Assembly (NCBI GenBank): GCA_001580565.1
Contig: LRBF01000229.1
Span: 124,001-188,000, forward strand
DNA from: Caballeronia megalochromosomata
Lineage (GTDB): Bacteria; Pseudomonadota; Gammaproteobacteria; Burkholderiales; Burkholderiaceae
Length of the DNA: 64,000 nt
Direction of reading: 5' to 3'
In this document: in pieces, positions 17,889 to 27,422 of the stretch
How positions within the stretch are numbered: position 1 is the first letter of the stretch
Layout: every line of letters starts with the position of its first letter
Notes under the pieces: model-generated
Database searches by the model: none
Seen by the model: only the letters and a program-made list of their open reading frames with translations
What the model was told of the DNA's origin: nothing
Program-made: the position numbers and the translations under genes

Positions 17889-18123
17889 TTCGAATCTCCC
17901 GATGCACAGCATCACATGTTGAGCCACCCGCGTTCGATTTGTCGGACAAATCGATTTTGCGAACGTGACCCGGTCATCAATGTGTGGGTCACTGTGTATG
18001 CAAATACGACGCGGGTCGGTCTCTGGATGCAGAGATTGAAATTGCGCGAATGACGGTGCGTCGAAGCTCTCGTAGCCGCCCTCGCCGATACCCGATTGAC
18101 GAGGAGACACGCCACGGCCGGCC
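17889..18123. other. Gap between H-NS and the MerR-TPR gene
   Basis: Together with the doubtful frame at 17595-17888 this makes about 475 bases without a firm gene between H-NS and the MerR-TPR stop. I see no RNA gene, strong hairpin or mobile-element end here. Confidence 0.4.
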
Positions 18124-18966
18124 TTAATTGCTCAATCGTCGATAGGCGTTCAAATGTCTAATAAGGCCGCGGCGGTCGCCGCCCTTGTCTAACAGGATGG
18201 CAAGATTATGATGGGCGTCGGCGTAGTCCGGATTTAGCGCCAGGCATTGCTCATAGCTCGTCCTTGCCTCATCAAGTCGCCCCATCGTGTCGAGCGCCAC
18301 GGCTCGATTGAAATGCAGCACTGCATCGTCTGGGAAATGCTCTAGCGCTTCGTCGAACACGCGAAGCGCCTCACCGCATTGATGTTCGTCCTCGCACAGC
18401 AAGGCGCCAAGGTCGACGTACGCAGCGTAAAAGGGCTCGGGAGACAGCTCGATGGCGCGCCTGTAGTTCCGCTCGGCAGCGCCCGGGTCAGCCGCCAGCA
18501 ACTGTTCAGCCAATTCATATCGTTCCTGTGCCTGAACAGCTGCTGTGTTTTTGCGCTCAGGCGTCGCGTCGAAGAGCACAACATCGCCTCCGACCTTGGC
18601 CACTTCGAAGTCGAGCAGCATCTGACCTGTCACCGCGTCCCAGCGCGACGGTCCTGTCTTGACGACAATCGCGTCTCCCTCCGCAGCGATGCGGATGCCG
18701 GACAACGGAAGCTCGTCAGGAAGGTCGCGCTTGAGCCGGGCGAGCGCCTCTCGCAGCTTACGCGGCGTGGTCTTCGCCGTCCGCAACTGCAATGCCGTGC
18801 GCAAAAGGACGACATCCTGGAACGTGAAGCGCAAGGCGTTGCGCGGTCCTCGGGTAGGCGTCACGAGACCTAACTCGATGAGGCCATCGACGACGCCGCG
18901 CGACACGCCAAGCATCGATTGAAGCTTGGCGAGTGACACGTAGTGCGATACGTCGCGCTTGCTCAC
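18124..18966 (-). CDS. MerR-type helix-turn-helix protein with TPR repeats
   Basis: A 280-residue protein. Residues 8-60 look like a MerR/excisionase winged helix (SLAKLQSMLGVSRGVVDGLIELGLVTPTRG), and residues 145-275 form tandem TPR units (AERNYRRAIELSPEPFYAAYVDLGALLCEDE, FNRAVALDTMGRLDEARTSYEQCLALNPDYADAHHNLA in overlapping pieces). It starts at a GTG that overlaps the Ku stop (GTGA), so it is translated coupled to Ku. It may regulate or scaffold Ku-dependent repair; that is inference from position only. Confidence 0.75.
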   Translation of the reverse strand: MSKRDVSHYVSLAKLQSMLGVSRGVVDGLIELGLVTPTRGPRNALRFTFQDVVLLRTALQLRTAKTTPRKLREALARLKRDLPDELPLSGIRIAAEGDAIVVKTGPSRWDAVTGQMLLDFEVAKVGGDVVLFDATPERKNTAAVQAQERYELAEQLLAADPGAAERNYRRAIELSPEPFYAAYVDLGALLCEDEHQCGEALRVFDEALEHFPDDAVLHFNRAVALDTMGRLDEARTSYEQCLALNPDYADAHHNLAILLDKGGDRRGLIRHLNAYRRLSN

Positions 18967-19880
18967 TTTCGGGCGCGCGCCTTCGCCGGAGTTTCGGCGG
19001 CAACCTTTGGCGCTCGTGCGGCGGGTTTGCGAGTTTTTGGAACGACCGGCTCTTCAACAGCCTTCGACACAGCCTTCCGCTTCTCTGTGGGCTTTGTCTT
19101 CTCGCCGCTCTTGGCGAGACTAGCGCGCAACGCTTCCATCAAGTCAATCACTTCGCCAGTTGGCGCAGCTTCGGCATTCTCGGGCGCAACAATCTGTTTG
19201 CCTTCAATCTTGCGGTCGATGGCAGCCAGGACACGCTTCTTCTCTTCGTCCTCGTACGCCGATGCGTCGTAGTTGTCTTCTGCGCCCTGCTCGATGATTT
19301 GAATCGCGAGCTTCAATTCCGAATCCGAAACGGCGACATGTTCGATATTCAAGTCCTTCAGAGACCGGACTTCATCTGCGAAAAGCAATTGCTGGAAGAC
19401 CATCCCGTCTGGAGTCGGACGAACCTGGACGATTCGTGTCTTGCCTTTGTATGACCATTTTGCGAGAGCACACCGGCCGGTCTCGGCGAGCGCCTGTTGC
19501 AAGAGGCTGTATGGCTTCCCGCCGCGCTTGTCGGGCGCAATGAAATACGCCTTGTCGTAAAACACGGGGTCGACTGACTTTTCCGGAACGAACGAGACTA
19601 TCTCGACGACATGACTCGCGCCTTCCTCAAGCGCCTTCAGCTCATCGCCGGTGAAGACGACATATCGGTCCTTCTCGAACTGATAGCCCTTCTGCATGGA
19701 AGCCCGTTCGACGACCTGCCCCGTGGATTCCGAGACGTACTGCTGTTTTACACGTGAGCCGTCGGGCGCCAGCAGGTTGAACCGAATGTCGGCCGAGCTT
19801 TCTGTCGCGGAGTACAGTCGAACTGGAATAGAGACCAGTCCAAAGGACAGAGAAAGCGACGCAATCGAGCGAGCAACCAT
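18963..19880 (-). CDS. ku: Ku protein of bacterial non-homologous end joining
   Basis: A 305-residue bacterial Ku, which binds DNA double-strand ends as a ring-shaped homodimer and recruits the ligase LigD. The Ku core spans about residues 1-250, beginning ARSIASLSLSFGLVSIPVRLY, and includes LLQQALAETGRCALAKW. The last 55 residues are a lysine/alanine/proline-rich tail, as seen in many Ku proteins. AGGAG seven bases before the ATG supports the start. No ligD gene lies in the window. The only linked gene is the overlapping MerR-TPR protein. Confidence 0.92.
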   Translation of the reverse strand: MVARSIASLSLSFGLVSIPVRLYSATESSADIRFNLLAPDGSRVKQQYVSESTGQVVERASMQKGYQFEKDRYVVFTGDELKALEEGASHVVEIVSFVPEKSVDPVFYDKAYFIAPDKRGGKPYSLLQQALAETGRCALAKWSYKGKTRIVQVRPTPDGMVFQQLLFADEVRSLKDLNIEHVAVSDSELKLAIQIIEQGAEDNYDASAYEDEEKKRVLAAIDRKIEGKQIVAPENAEAAPTGEVIDLMEALRASLAKSGEKTKPTEKRKAVSKAVEEPVVPKTRKPAARAPKVAAETPAKARARK

Positions 19881-20127
19881 GAGCTTCTCCTGGCCGGCTG
19901 TTAGCCTTTCGCCGGACGAAAAGGATGAAATCGTCGCCCACGGCCGCCAGGGCGTTCAGACAGAATAGCACCAGGCGTGCCGCAGCAAGGCGGCAGCCGC
20001 GATGGGGACGTTCCGCGTACCAGGCCCATGGTAAGGGCGGCATGTCGCTTGCGTTCGTCGCTCGTTGAAAGTCTGCTCACGGTGGATGAATTCCACAGCG
20101 CTGGGCAGTATGCCGTAGAGCTTTTGC

Positions 20128-20223
20128 TGGCGGAAGGCAGCCGGAGTCGAACCGACCTGGGAGCGTCTGACACCCCCAACCGGGTTTGAAGCCCGGCCGC
20201 ACCACCGGATACGGATGCCTTCC
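20128..20223 (-). tRNA. selC: Selenocysteine tRNA, anticodon TCA
   Basis: A 96-base tRNA-Sec reads GGAAGGC at the 5' end and GCCTTCCG-CCA at the 3' end, with the long acceptor stem of this tRNA. The anticodon arm is CCGGGCTTCAAACCCGG with TCA at 20187-20189 on the plus strand (as TGA), the long variable arm follows, and the T loop is GGTTCGACTCC. CCA is encoded. The layout matches the Escherichia coli selC. It is the tRNA charged by SelA and delivered by SelB to the UGA in fdhA nearby. Confidence 0.95.
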
Positions 20224-20287
20224 TCGCCCCACGACGAAGCATGTCCGGCAGGAACGCGGCCGGGCGTCCGATTATAACGACGCATCC

Positions 20288-20911
20288 TCACCCACTGCCA
20301 TCGCCGGGACGCGGACGCGGCTGTCTGCGTCGCATCAGGCGATACACGAGATACAGCAACGCCGCGGCCACGAGCACATCCACGACCGTCGCGCCATGCG
20401 CTTCGAGCGCGAGCACCGCGAGATGCAATTGCCGCTCGAAAAGCGCGCCGCCCAACAGCCAGAACGACGCCCACGCGACGATCCCGGCCGTATCCCAGAA
20501 GAAGAACGCAAGCGCGGCGATCTGCGTCGTGCCCATCAGCGGCGGCGTGACGAGCCCGAGCCCCGGCACGAACTTGGATACCGCGACGATCGGCGCACCG
20601 TGCCGCTCGAACAATTCGCCCGTCGTGCGCATGCCGCTATCGACCGCATACGACCTGCGCGACAGCGCCGCCACGAGCCGCCGGCCATAGATACGCCCCG
20701 CGGAAAACCACACGCTGTCGCCGAGCAGCGCGCCGCACAGCGCGGCGAACAGCACGTGCGCGAAGGACAAGCGTCCGCTCGCCACGGCCGAGCCCGCGAA
20801 CACGAGCAACGGCGCGGACGGCAGCGGCACGCCAAGACGCGTCAGGAGGACGTTCGCGAACACGGCCGCGCTGCCCCACTGCACGATCGCCGACGGCGGA
20901 ATCTGGATCAA
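20288..20911 (-). CDS. DedA family membrane protein
   Basis: A 207-residue inner-membrane protein of the DedA/VTT family, members of which are linked to phospholipid (undecaprenyl phosphate or other lipid carrier) flipping. It shows the family pattern PSAPLLVFAGSAVASG and the membrane re-entrant motif FERHGAPIVAVSKFVPGLG near residue 105. The start appears to be a TTG at 20911, with GAGAGG six bases upstream; a GTG nine codons later is possible. It lies 43 bases after the DedA-PAP2 gene and 64 bases before selC on the same strand. Confidence 0.78.
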   Translation of the reverse strand: MIQIPPSAIVQWGSAAVFANVLLTRLGVPLPSAPLLVFAGSAVASGRLSFAHVLFAALCGALLGDSVWFSAGRIYGRRLVAALSRRSYAVDSGMRTTGELFERHGAPIVAVSKFVPGLGLVTPPLMGTTQIAALAFFFWDTAGIVAWASFWLLGGALFERQLHLAVLALEAHGATVVDVLVAAALLYLVYRLMRRRQPRPRPGDGSG

Positions 20912-20954
20912 TCGGCACCTCTCGATCGCGGGCTACGACGCATCAATCGACAGA

Positions 20955-22958
20955 TCATTCGGACCTCGACTCGACCAGCATCACCGGCACGCTGCCACAT
21001 CCGGCACTACTCGCAATTTCGATGCCGCGCCACGGCGAACCCTCGCCATGATCGAACGCCATCGGGTCGACGCGCCGGTCCGGTCTCAGCACGTTGAACG
21101 GCCACGACGGACGCCGCAAGCGCTCGTGCACGACCGAACCGAGCCAGATCGGCGCAGGCGGCGCGCCCTCGGCCTGGCGCACCGCGTAATGCGTCGGCCA
21201 GAAGCGCAGCACATCGCGTTCGTCGGCGCCGCGCGGCGAGCGCGCGAACACGAGCGTGGACGGCTCGCCGTTGTTCAGGCGCGGCAACGCGGGCAGATCG
21301 ATTGCGGGCGCGTTCGGCAACACCACCGACATCACGCTCTTCAAGCTGACGTGCGACACCTCCGTCCAGCCGCGCGATCTCAATTGCGCGCGAATCTGCT
21401 CGGGCGTCGCCGCCCATTGCACGGAGATCGGCTCGCGACGGTCGCCCTCCATGCTCGCCCGGTAACACGAAAACGTGCGCCACACGGTATCGGTCCACTG
21501 AATCGGCGTGATGACTATGGTCGAAGGCGCCGCGCTGTGCGCCTCCGTTTCATCGCTCAGTTGCAGCGCGACGCTCGCGCAGATCACGGCGAGCACGGCG
21601 ACCGGCATCAGCGGCCGTGGTTTCGGCTTGGTGGGATTGCGCCACACGGCCGTGAGCGCGATCAGAAAGACCCACGCGGCCGCGAGCGCCGTGCTGCCGA
21701 GCGCATCGGAAATGGTGAAGCGGCCGAAATACAGCCCCGCGATGCCGACGGCCGTAACGATGGCCGAGGTCGCCGTCGCGATGAACACGCCTGTCAGCAA
21801 GCCCACGCGCCGCAGCAGCAGGAACGCGAGAAAGCCGTAAATGACGACGGTGGCCGCCACATGGCTGCTCGGAAAGCTGTGCTCCGTCGGCGCGAAGGAC
21901 ACGAGGACCGGCTCGTGGGCGGTGAAGCGGATCGCCGCGACGAGCAACTGCGAAAACGCCACCGCCACGACCCAGTACGTGACGGTGCGCCAGCGCCGCT
22001 CGAAGCTCATCCATACGATGACCATCGCGCCGAGCGCGAGCAGCGTTTGCGTGCTGCCGAGCGTCGCCGCGCCATCGAGAATCGAATCGGTCCAGGTCGA
22101 GCGGAACGATTGCAAGAGCCGATAGATCGACACATCCACCTGCACGATCGACGCGCCGCGCGCGACATTCGCGAGCACCGAGAAAAAGAGGATCGCCGAG
22201 GCGAGCAGCAGCACCGAGATCACCACGATGAGGCCGGTCGCCGGATTGCCGGGATCGAGCGCGCGCGACACGAGCCGCGCCGGCAGACCGTCGCCGTTCT
22301 GCGCCCAGGCGAGCAGCGCCTCGCGCGACGCGATGGTCCAGCGCATCGCGTGCGAAACGATCACGCGCGCGAGATTGAACACGATCCAGCCGAGCGCGGC
22401 GACGATGATCAGGATCACGACGAGCCGTATCGACACGGCGCCCGCCAGCTCGATCGACGCGCCGAACACGACGCCCGGCAGGATATGCGTCGGCGCCCAG
22501 ACGAGCGCGCTCAGGATATTGACGACGAGAAAGCGCGCGGGCGTCATGCCCGACACGCCCGCGACGACGGGCACGACCGCGCGCATCGGCGCGACGAAGC
22601 GTGCGAGCACGACGCTTTTCGCGCCGTGCGCATCGAAATACTTCCTGCCGGCGACGAGCGCGCCCGGATGCGCGCGAAACGGCCACATCTGCGCGATCCG
22701 GTCCGCATAGCGCTGGCCGAACCAGAAGCTCGCGGCGTCGCCGGCGATGGCGCCCACGATCGCGCAGACGAATACCCAGCCGAGATTCAGCGCGCCGGCG
22801 CCGACGAGCGCACCCGCGATGAACATCGCGGTGCTGCCCGGCACGAAGGTGCCGATGAACGCGACCGATTCGAGGAACGACGCGAGCAGCACGACCGCGA
22901 GCGCCCACTCGGGGTGACCCGACAACAGGTGCAGCAGCTTGAAGTAGGAATGCTCCAT
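20955..22958 (-). CDS. DedA-PAP2-LssY fusion membrane protein
   Basis: A 667-residue fusion. Residues 1-200 are a DedA/VTT domain (SFLESVAFIGTFVPGSTAMFIAG; ARFVAPMRAVVPVVAG), and residues 270-450 are a PAP2 phosphatase domain with SFPSSHVAATV as the conserved motif. The last 190 residues match the LssY C-terminal domain (REPISVQWAATPEQIRAQLRSRGW). Such proteins probably move and dephosphorylate lipid-linked phosphates at the inner membrane. The ATG at 22958 is chosen for the normal DedA start. It begins 37 bases after selB, so it may be co-transcribed with the selenium genes. Confidence 0.82.
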   Translation of the reverse strand: MEHSYFKLLHLLSGHPEWALAVVLLASFLESVAFIGTFVPGSTAMFIAGALVGAGALNLGWVFVCAIVGAIAGDAASFWFGQRYADRIAQMWPFRAHPGALVAGRKYFDAHGAKSVVLARFVAPMRAVVPVVAGVSGMTPARFLVVNILSALVWAPTHILPGVVFGASIELAGAVSIRLVVILIIVAALGWIVFNLARVIVSHAMRWTIASREALLAWAQNGDGLPARLVSRALDPGNPATGLIVVISVLLLASAILFFSVLANVARGASIVQVDVSIYRLLQSFRSTWTDSILDGAATLGSTQTLLALGAMVIVWMSFERRWRTVTYWVVAVAFSQLLVAAIRFTAHEPVLVSFAPTEHSFPSSHVAATVVIYGFLAFLLLRRVGLLTGVFIATATSAIVTAVGIAGLYFGRFTISDALGSTALAAAWVFLIALTAVWRNPTKPKPRPLMPVAVLAVICASVALQLSDETEAHSAAPSTIVITPIQWTDTVWRTFSCYRASMEGDRREPISVQWAATPEQIRAQLRSRGWTEVSHVSLKSVMSVVLPNAPAIDLPALPRLNNGEPSTLVFARSPRGADERDVLRFWPTHYAVRQAEGAPPAPIWLGSVVHERLRRPSWPFNVLRPDRRVDPMAFDHGEGSPWRGIEIASSAGCGSVPVMLVESRSE

Positions 22959-22995
22959 CGTTATCGACAGGCGAAAGCGCACGAGTGCGCAATCG

Positions 22996-24903
22996 TCAGA
23001 GAGACTCTTGCCAGCGGCTATCGCCGCGCAACAGGTGAAGGTCGCGGTGAAATCGAGTGTACCCAACCCGGTCGAAGAACTCCAAAATCTGTATCGCGCG
23101 TTTGCGGCCGAGCGCACTCGCATCGCGGAAAGCAGCTGCGTTCACCGCGCCGCCCTGCAGTTGAGCCTGTTGCGCGACGAGTTGCGCCAGCGCGCCGATC
23201 GACGCGCGGACGTAGAACAGATCGCGCACGACCTGATACACGTCGCCGCGGCGTGCGAGCTTTTTGAGGAGCCTGCGCATCTCGTCCTCGCCGATGCCGT
23301 GGGCGCTGGCGAGGTCGCGCACCCAGGGCGGCTCGAAGCGCCCCTGTTCGAGCGATGCGAGCACCGCGCGCGCCAGCGTTTCTTCCCTGTCGTCGAGCGT
23401 CACCGCGTGCGATGGCAGATGCAGCCACGGCCCGCTCCTCGCGATCGATCCGCCCGCCACGGCGTCGTCGACGAGCGCACGCCATAGCGCATCGGGCGCG
23501 AGCGGCGCGGCCATGCGGCGCAGGCGCGCGGCATCGGGGCCCTGTTCATCGGGGAAGCGTTCGTGAAAGGCGGCGAGTGCGTCGAAGAGGCGCGTTGTCA
23601 TGGCGTCCCAATGACACGATGCAATGTAGAGCGTGTCGTCGTGCGTGGATACCGCGCGCAAGCCTTCCGGCGAGATCGATCGTCCGCAGAGATGCTCGAT
23701 CAGCGAGCGCGGCAAGCCATGCGGCGCCTCGTCGAAGAGCGCGTCGACGCGGCCCGTGTCCACCATGGCGACGAGCGCATCGAGCCACGCGCGGCGTTGC
23801 GGCGTGCGACGCTTGCGGGCGGGCGCGAACGGATCGAGCACGCGTCCGCCGCCCACCGTCCGGCTCGCCTGCGCATTGCGCACGATGAAGCGGTCGCCGG
23901 GCAGCGCGCAAACGGGCTGCTCGAAGACGAGCTGCGCGCGCGCGGTGTGCCCTGATTCGAGCGTGTCGGCTTCGAGCAGCGCGACATGCGCGACGCGATG
24001 CGTCGTGCCGAGATGCACATGCAAGGGCGCCCAGTGCGTGAGCGTGAGCTGCGCGTCATCGAGCAAGGTCAGTTCTACGTCGAGCCGCTCGGATGCACGC
24101 GCGAGCCGCGTATCGACGATCCAGTCGCCGCGCGCGAGCGCATCCTTCTCGATGCCCGCGAGATTGAGCGCGCAACGCTCGCCCGCGCAGCCCGTCTGCG
24201 TCGCGCGGTTCTGCGCGCGAATGCTGCGCACGCGTACCGGCGCATCACCTGCTTCGCGCGGCGCGAGCGCCAGCATGTCGCCGATGTTCACGCGGCCCGC
24301 GAACGCCGTGCCTGTCGCGATCGTGCCCTGCCCCGTCAAGGTGAACACGCGATCGACCGCGAGCCGGAAAAACCCGTCGTCGCGGCGCGTGCGCCAGTGT
24401 GTGGCGGCATCGCGAAGATACGCGTCGAGCGCGGCGACGCCTGGATCGCCGTCTTTCGTCGCATCGGTGTCGAATAAGGGCGCATCGCAGAGCGGGCCGT
24501 CTGCGAGCAGCGCTTCGATGTGCGCATGCACGTCGCGCACACGCGCTGCCTCCACGCGATCGCACTTGGTCACCGCGACCGCGCCTCGCGTCACGCCGAG
24601 CAACGCCAGTATCGCGAGATGCTCGCGCGTTTGCGGCATCACGCCATCGTCGGCGGCGATCACGAGCAAGGCGAAGTCGATGCCGCACGCGCCGGCCGCC
24701 ATCGTGTGCACGAGCTTCTCGTGTCCAGGCACGTCGATGAAGCCGAGCACGCCGCCGTCGTTCAACGGCACGTACGCATAGCCCAGTTCGATCGAGATGC
24801 CGCGCGCCTTCTCTTCCTTCAGGCGATCGGTGTCCACGCCCGACAGCGCGCGCACGAGCGTGGTCTTGCCGTGATCGATGTGCCCCGCCGTGCCGACGAT
24901 CAT
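22996..24903 (-). CDS. selB: Selenocysteine-specific elongation factor SelB
   Basis: A 635-residue GTPase that carries Sec-tRNA to the ribosome and binds the SECIS hairpin. The N-terminal EF-Tu-like domain starts MIVGTAGHIDHGKTTLVRAL (P-loop), then DVPGHEK and VTKCD for the switch II and base-recognition motifs. The C-terminal part holds the winged-helix domains that bind mRNA (ending RKRAIQILEFFDRVGYTRF). The ATG overlaps the selA stop by four bases (ATGA at 24900-24903). Length and order are normal for SelB. Confidence 0.95.
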   Translation of the reverse strand: MIVGTAGHIDHGKTTLVRALSGVDTDRLKEEKARGISIELGYAYVPLNDGGVLGFIDVPGHEKLVHTMAAGACGIDFALLVIAADDGVMPQTREHLAILALLGVTRGAVAVTKCDRVEAARVRDVHAHIEALLADGPLCDAPLFDTDATKDGDPGVAALDAYLRDAATHWRTRRDDGFFRLAVDRVFTLTGQGTIATGTAFAGRVNIGDMLALAPREAGDAPVRVRSIRAQNRATQTGCAGERCALNLAGIEKDALARGDWIVDTRLARASERLDVELTLLDDAQLTLTHWAPLHVHLGTTHRVAHVALLEADTLESGHTARAQLVFEQPVCALPGDRFIVRNAQASRTVGGGRVLDPFAPARKRRTPQRRAWLDALVAMVDTGRVDALFDEAPHGLPRSLIEHLCGRSISPEGLRAVSTHDDTLYIASCHWDAMTTRLFDALAAFHERFPDEQGPDAARLRRMAAPLAPDALWRALVDDAVAGGSIARSGPWLHLPSHAVTLDDREETLARAVLASLEQGRFEPPWVRDLASAHGIGEDEMRRLLKKLARRGDVYQVVRDLFYVRASIGALAQLVAQQAQLQGGAVNAAAFRDASALGRKRAIQILEFFDRVGYTRFHRDLHLLRGDSRWQESL

Positions 24904-26336
24904 TCGCGTGCGTCCAGTTGCGCGACGAACGCGGCTTCGTCGGCCTCTTCGAGACAGCGCAGATCGAGCCGCAATGCGCCGTCCGCAATGCGCCCGAGCA
25001 CCGGCCGCGGCAATTCGCGCAGCCGCTTCTCGATGCGGTTCAACTGGCCGCCTGCGCGCTTGCCGCTCGCGAGGCGCACGGCGAGCCCATAGCTCGGCAG
25101 GACATCCACGGGCAACGCGCCACTGCCGATCTGGCTGAACATCGGCTCGGCGCAGACCTTGAATTCGTCGCCGGCCATGTGTTGCAGCGCAGGCTCGATG
25201 CGTTCGGCCGCGAGGCGCATCGCGTCGGCGGGACGCGTGAGAAGACGCAATGTCGTGAGCCGTTCGGCCAGCGTTTCGGGCGCGCGATAAAGGCGCAGCA
25301 CCGCTTCGAGCGCCGCGAGCGTCAGCTTGCCGACGCGCAATGCGCGCTTCAGCGGATGCTTCTTGAGCGTCGCGATGAACTCGCGCCGCCCGACGATCAG
25401 CCCCGCCTGCGGCCCGCCCAACAACTTGTCGCCGCTGAAAGTGACGAGATCCGCGCCCGCCGCGACGGTCTCGCGCACCGTCGCTTCGCGCGGCAAGCCC
25501 CATTGCGCCAGATCGACGAGCGTGCCGCTGCCGAGATCCATCGCGACGGGCAACCCGCGCGCTTTCGCGAGCGGCGCGAGTTCGGCGAGCGTCACTTCCT
25601 TCGTGAAGCCGCTCACCGCGTAGTTGCTGCAATGGACCTTCATCAGCAGCGCGGTCTTCGCGTTAATCGCTTCGTCGTAGTCTTTCAGATGCGTGCGATT
25701 CGTCGTGCCCACTTCGCGCAGCTTCGCGCCCGCGCGGCTCATGATGTCGGGGATGCGAAACGCGCCGCCGATCTCGACGAGCTCACCGCGCGACACGATC
25801 ACTTCCTTTCGCGGCGCGAGCGCGGACAGCGTGAGCAACACGGCCGCCGCGTTGTTGTTCACGACGGTCGCGGCTTCAGCGCCCGTCAGTTCGCAAATCA
25901 AGTTGCTGATGAGATCGTCGCGATCGCCGCGCGCGCCCGTGTCGAGATCGAATTCGAGGTTCGCGGGCCGCGTGAGAATCTCGGCCACCGCCCGCACCGC
26001 TTCGTCGGGCAGGAGCGCGCGGCCGAGATTGGTATGCAGCACCGTGCCCGTGAGATTGAAGACGCTGCGCACGCTGCTTCGGGCGCGCTTCGCGAGCCGC
26101 GCGCCGACCGTGCGTGCGAGCTGCGCATCGCTCAGTGCATCGACGGATGCGCGGCCTGCCTGCGCATCGGCGCGCCATGCGTCGAGTGTCTCGCGCAATG
26201 CGGCGAGCGTCTGCGTGCGTCCGTATCCGGCGATCACGTCCTCGAATTCCGCCGATGCCAGCACGCGCTCGACCGACGGCACGCGGCCCATCAGTGCGCG
26301 CAGTTCGCCGCCTTCGCCGCCTTTGACGTCGCTCAT
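24900..26336 (-). CDS. selA: L-seryl-tRNA(Sec) selenium transferase
   Basis: A 478-residue PLP enzyme that turns Ser-tRNA(Sec) into Sec-tRNA(Sec) with selenophosphate. SelA features include the N-terminal domain (LRALMGRVPSVERVL), the VFNLTGTVLHTNLGRALL motif, the VVNNNAAAVLLTL segment, and the PLP lysine in TFSGDKLLGGPQAG. The ATG at 26336 overlaps the fdhE stop (ATGA), and its stop overlaps selB. Cells would also need SelD, which is not in the window. Confidence 0.95.
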   Translation of the reverse strand: MSDVKGGEGGELRALMGRVPSVERVLASAEFEDVIAGYGRTQTLAALRETLDAWRADAQAGRASVDALSDAQLARTVGARLAKRARSSVRSVFNLTGTVLHTNLGRALLPDEAVRAVAEILTRPANLEFDLDTGARGDRDDLISNLICELTGAEAATVVNNNAAAVLLTLSALAPRKEVIVSRGELVEIGGAFRIPDIMSRAGAKLREVGTTNRTHLKDYDEAINAKTALLMKVHCSNYAVSGFTKEVTLAELAPLAKARGLPVAMDLGSGTLVDLAQWGLPREATVRETVAAGADLVTFSGDKLLGGPQAGLIVGRREFIATLKKHPLKRALRVGKLTLAALEAVLRLYRAPETLAERLTTLRLLTRPADAMRLAAERIEPALQHMAGDEFKVCAEPMFSQIGSGALPVDVLPSYGLAVRLASGKRAGGQLNRIEKRLRELPRPVLGRIADGALRLDLRCLEEADEAAFVAQLDARE

Positions 26337-27343
26337 CGATCGTCTTCCGAATGTTCGGGCCACAGCCACGAATGGGGCGCGGCACGCCGATAGCCGGCCT
26401 CGCCCATCAGCAGGTCGAGCGTGAGGCTCGCGAGATCGTCGGCGTAGGGCTCGAAATCGTAGGCCTTCTCCTGATAGCCGATCTTGCGATACGTACCGCA
26501 TTCTTCGCACGACTCCGCCTTGAGCGGCGCGCTTTTCGCCCTCGCGGACTTCTCGCTTTCGGGTTCGTCACCGGTGCCCATCACGTGATAGGCGATGCCC
26601 TTGGTCGAATCGCAGTTCGTGCACTTCGCGCGGACCACGTGAAGCTCCGTCGCGCAGAGGCCGCATTGCGCGTACCGATAGCCGTCGTACGCGCCGCCGA
26701 CGCGCACGATGCTCGCAACCGGCACCGAACCGCAGACCGGGCACACGCCGGGCGTATCGAGATAAGGCACGTCCTTCATGTCGATGCGGCTCGCGAGATC
26801 GGTCCACACGACTTGCAGCGCGGCCGCGATGAAGGGGGCTGCCGCCGGATCGATCTCGGCGAAACGCAGCGCGAGAATCGCATCGGCGTGGCTGTCGAGC
26901 GCGGCGGCGTCCAGCGCGCGCAGGCGACCGACGAGTTGCGTGAGCGCGGGCGTCAGCGCGCCCGCGGCCTCGATGCTGTCGAGCAGCATGAAGAGCACGT
27001 CGCGCCACGCGGGGTCGCGCGTATCCGTGAGCGCGGGGACGATCGGCATCGAATGACGCTGGTTCAGTTCGATCGAATCGCGCGAGGGCATCGGCGCGTT
27101 GAAGTTCGTGAGCACGCGCTGCTGGGCATCGGCGAGCGCGGCCATCAGGCGCAGGTATCCGGCGATGGGGTTGCTGGCGTCGGCGAGTTGCCGCAGACGC
27201 GCGGCGCGCGCGGCGAAGATGGTTGCGCGCTCAGGCATGCGCAAACGCGGAATCGCCGATGGATCGAGCGATTCGATTCTCGCGGCTTCGACTATGCGTT
27301 GAACCACGGAAGGTTTCCTCGGGAAGCGTTGCGGAACCGGCAT
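26333..27343 (-). CDS. fdhE: Formate dehydrogenase accessory protein FdhE
   Basis: A 336-residue cytoplasmic FdhE, needed to mature membrane-bound formate dehydrogenase. The C-terminal half holds the rubredoxin-like cysteine pairs: CPVCGS near residue 203, CGLCATELHVVRAKCTNC, and CEECGTYRKIGY. It forms one translation unit with selA and selB through ATGA overlaps. The fdhA-B-C genes it serves lie about 750 bases away, across the mazEF module. Confidence 0.92.
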   Translation of the reverse strand: MPVPQRFPRKPSVVQRIVEAARIESLDPSAIPRLRMPERATIFAARAARLRQLADASNPIAGYLRLMAALADAQQRVLTNFNAPMPSRDSIELNQRHSMPIVPALTDTRDPAWRDVLFMLLDSIEAAGALTPALTQLVGRLRALDAAALDSHADAILALRFAEIDPAAAPFIAAALQVVWTDLASRIDMKDVPYLDTPGVCPVCGSVPVASIVRVGGAYDGYRYAQCGLCATELHVVRAKCTNCDSTKGIAYHVMGTGDEPESEKSARAKSAPLKAESCEECGTYRKIGYQEKAYDFEPYADDLASLTLDLLMGEAGYRRAAPHSWLWPEHSEDDR

Positions 27344-27422
27344 TCGCCGGTCTTATGCCATCCGGCCGACTGCCGTTCCCTAGCATATCAGCATACATTC
27401 AAGTCGAATTGGACCTGCACTC

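Noticed and set aside
21048..23267. Plus-strand frame of 739 codons opposite the DedA-PAP2 gene
   Set aside because: Almost half its residues are Arg, Asp, His or Glu; it is antisense to a well-supported membrane protein.
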